Shown one piece after another: positions 63,100 to 64,000 of a DNA stretch of 64,000 nt. The translations under genes were made by a program, and so were the position numbers. The notes beneath the pieces are model-generated. The model did no database searches, had not been told where the DNA came from, and saw only the letters and a list, made by a program, of their open reading frames with translations. How positions within the stretch are numbered: the stretch's first letter is position 1; every line of letters begins with the position of its first letter. The DNA lies in contig CAZQVA010000003.1 in NCBI GenBank assembly GCA_964596685.1, forward strand, positions 1 to 64,000, given 5' to 3'. Source of the DNA: CAZQVA01 sp964596685 (lineage in GTDB: Bacteria > Chlamydiota > Chlamydiia > Chlamydiales > VFKH01).

Positions 63100-64000
63100 A
63101 TGCACTTTAAATCGCTTATGCACTCATTCGGCACATTTATTGCGTGTGCTTTCACTGTCAGCTCATCGCTTTTTGCCACAGATGGCTACCAAGTCATCCC
63201 CGACACGAATCCTCTTCAAGTGCTCACCCCTGAACTAGCCAAGCGCACTGTTGCGAAAATCCAACTCGACAATGGCATGCAGGTCCTCCTTATTTCTGAT
63301 CCAGAAACTGATATCTCGGGCGCTGGAATAGCTGTCAATGCGGGGAGTTGGTCTGATCCCAAGACTGGTCTTGGAATGGCACACTTCACTGAGCATATGC
63401 TATTTTTAGGCACTACAAAGTACCCCAATGAGGAAGAGTACCAGGGATTTCTGGCAGCACATGGAGGGAAAGCCAATGCCTTTACCGCACCTGATCGCAC
63501 TGTCTACATCTTTACTGTACGCAACGATGCATTTTTAGAGGCGTTAGATCGCTTCGCTCAATTTTTTATTTCCCCCCTCTTTAACACCTCGTCTGTTGAG
63601 CGTGAAACGATTGCAATCGACCAAGAAAATGCAAAAAACATTCAAAGCGATTTATGGCGTCTATATTTCGTTCAGAAAGCTACAGGCAACCCTGATCACC
63701 CTCAAAACCAATTTGCAACGGGCAACCGAGAAACAATCTCCCAGATTAGTCCAGAAGCTTTAAAACAGTGGTATTTGAATCACTATAGCGCCAATCTCAT
63801 GCACCTTGTAGTGTGTTCTAAACTACCTATGGATCAACTTATTGCTGCCGTAGTCAATGACTTCAAGGCAGTCCCTAATCGCAAATTTACCCCTTTTGCT
63901 CCATCATTGCCGATTTTTGACACCAAAATGGAGGGAAAAGTCACCTGGGCACTCCCTTATCAGGAGGTGCGTGAACTGACTCTTACTTGGGAATTACCTG
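63100..64000 (+). CDS. M16 (insulinase-like) zinc peptidase, N-terminal part (3' end outside window)
   Basis: The frame from the ATG at 63100 stays open to the end of the window (300 residues seen). AAAGGA lies about 9 bases before the start. A signal peptide or anchor (residues 8-27) is followed by the M16 catalytic domain: NGMQVLLISD, AGSWSDP, the inverted zinc motif HxxEH at 95-99 (HFTEHMLFLGT), and the second ligand Glu in VERETIAIDQE. The full protein would be 900-1,000 residues with a second inactive half. It is likely periplasmic and degrades peptides. Confidence 0.9.
   Translation, partial: MHFKSLMHSFGTFIACAFTVSSSLFATDGYQVIPDTNPLQVLTPELAKRTVAKIQLDNGMQVLLISDPETDISGAGIAVNAGSWSDPKTGLGMAHFTEHMLFLGTTKYPNEEEYQGFLAAHGGKANAFTAPDRTVYIFTVRNDAFLEALDRFAQFFISPLFNTSSVERETIAIDQENAKNIQSDLWRLYFVQKATGNPDHPQNQFATGNRETISQISPEALKQWYLNHYSANLMHLVVCSKLPMDQLIAAVVNDFKAVPNRKFTPFAPSLPIFDTKMEGKVTWALPYQEVRELTLTWELP

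Noticed and set aside
1..64000. tRNA or rRNA genes
   Set aside because: I looked in the gaps for T-loop (GGTTCGAATC-like) motifs and cloverleaf arms and found none that fit.

Overview
This window comes from a chlamydia-related bacterium (phylum Chlamydiota), most likely one of the environmental, amoeba-type families rather than Chlamydia itself. Three things point there. Several gene blocks have the order known from Chlamydia: rpsL-rpsG-fusA-rpsJ; mnmE near psd; pssA-nrdA-nrdB; acpP-fabG-fabD-fabH-recR then bamA-skp-lpxD; rnz-xerC-ABC-F ATPase. The ribonucleotide reductase small subunit has Phe where most have the radical Tyr (class Ic). The signal peptidase I is over 600 residues long. The genome is larger and more repeat-rich than Chlamydia, with a giant RHS protein, a SulP transporter, DUF4143 ATPases and several families of small mobile repeats. 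I cannot name the species from sequence alone.

Layout. 1-4.3 kb: end of an unknown gene, a GNAT acetyltransferase, lineage-specific secreted or membrane proteins, a 45-residue microprotein and a small secreted protein. 4.3-12.1 kb: a 1,876-residue RHS/YD-repeat protein with a lipase-like C-terminal domain, an alpha/beta hydrolase and an exported Ntn-type amide hydrolase. 12.2-15.9 kb: the str operon plus S10. 15.9-23.5 kb: a His-rich exported protein, mnmE, two lineage-specific proteins, psd, a dicarboxylate symporter, a coiled-coil protein, a miniature transposable element and a Gly/Asn-rich lipoprotein. 23.6-29.5 kb: thrS, an unusual cbb3-oxidase-like gene trio and lepB. 29.5-35.1 kb: a MITE, pssA and nrdAB under two NrdR-like boxes. 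35.1-45.7 kb: a TPR protein, the fatty-acid cluster, recR, a second MITE copy, bamA-skp-lpxD and an OmpW-like protein. 45.8-53.5 kb: two DUF4143 ATPases around a SulP transporter and glycogen phosphorylase, a microprotein with a G9 tract and a small unknown protein. 53.5-64 kb: hemL, an Mla-like lipid ABC transporter, rnz, xerC, ABC-F, an unknown protein, a third MITE copy and the start of an M16 peptidase.

Functionally the window is dominated by envelope building: phospholipid and fatty acid synthesis (psd, pssA, acpP-fabGDH), lipid A (lpxD), outer-membrane assembly (bamA, skp), lipid trafficking (mlaEFD-like) and secretion (lepB). Translation and DNA precursor genes make up most of the rest. 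The notable accessory content is the RHS-lipase locus with a possible immunity partner, the odd cbb3-like genes without a catalytic subunit beside them, two microproteins, and four families of dispersed repeats. One of these is a roughly 310-bp MITE present three times with 8-bp target duplications and a long internal hairpin.
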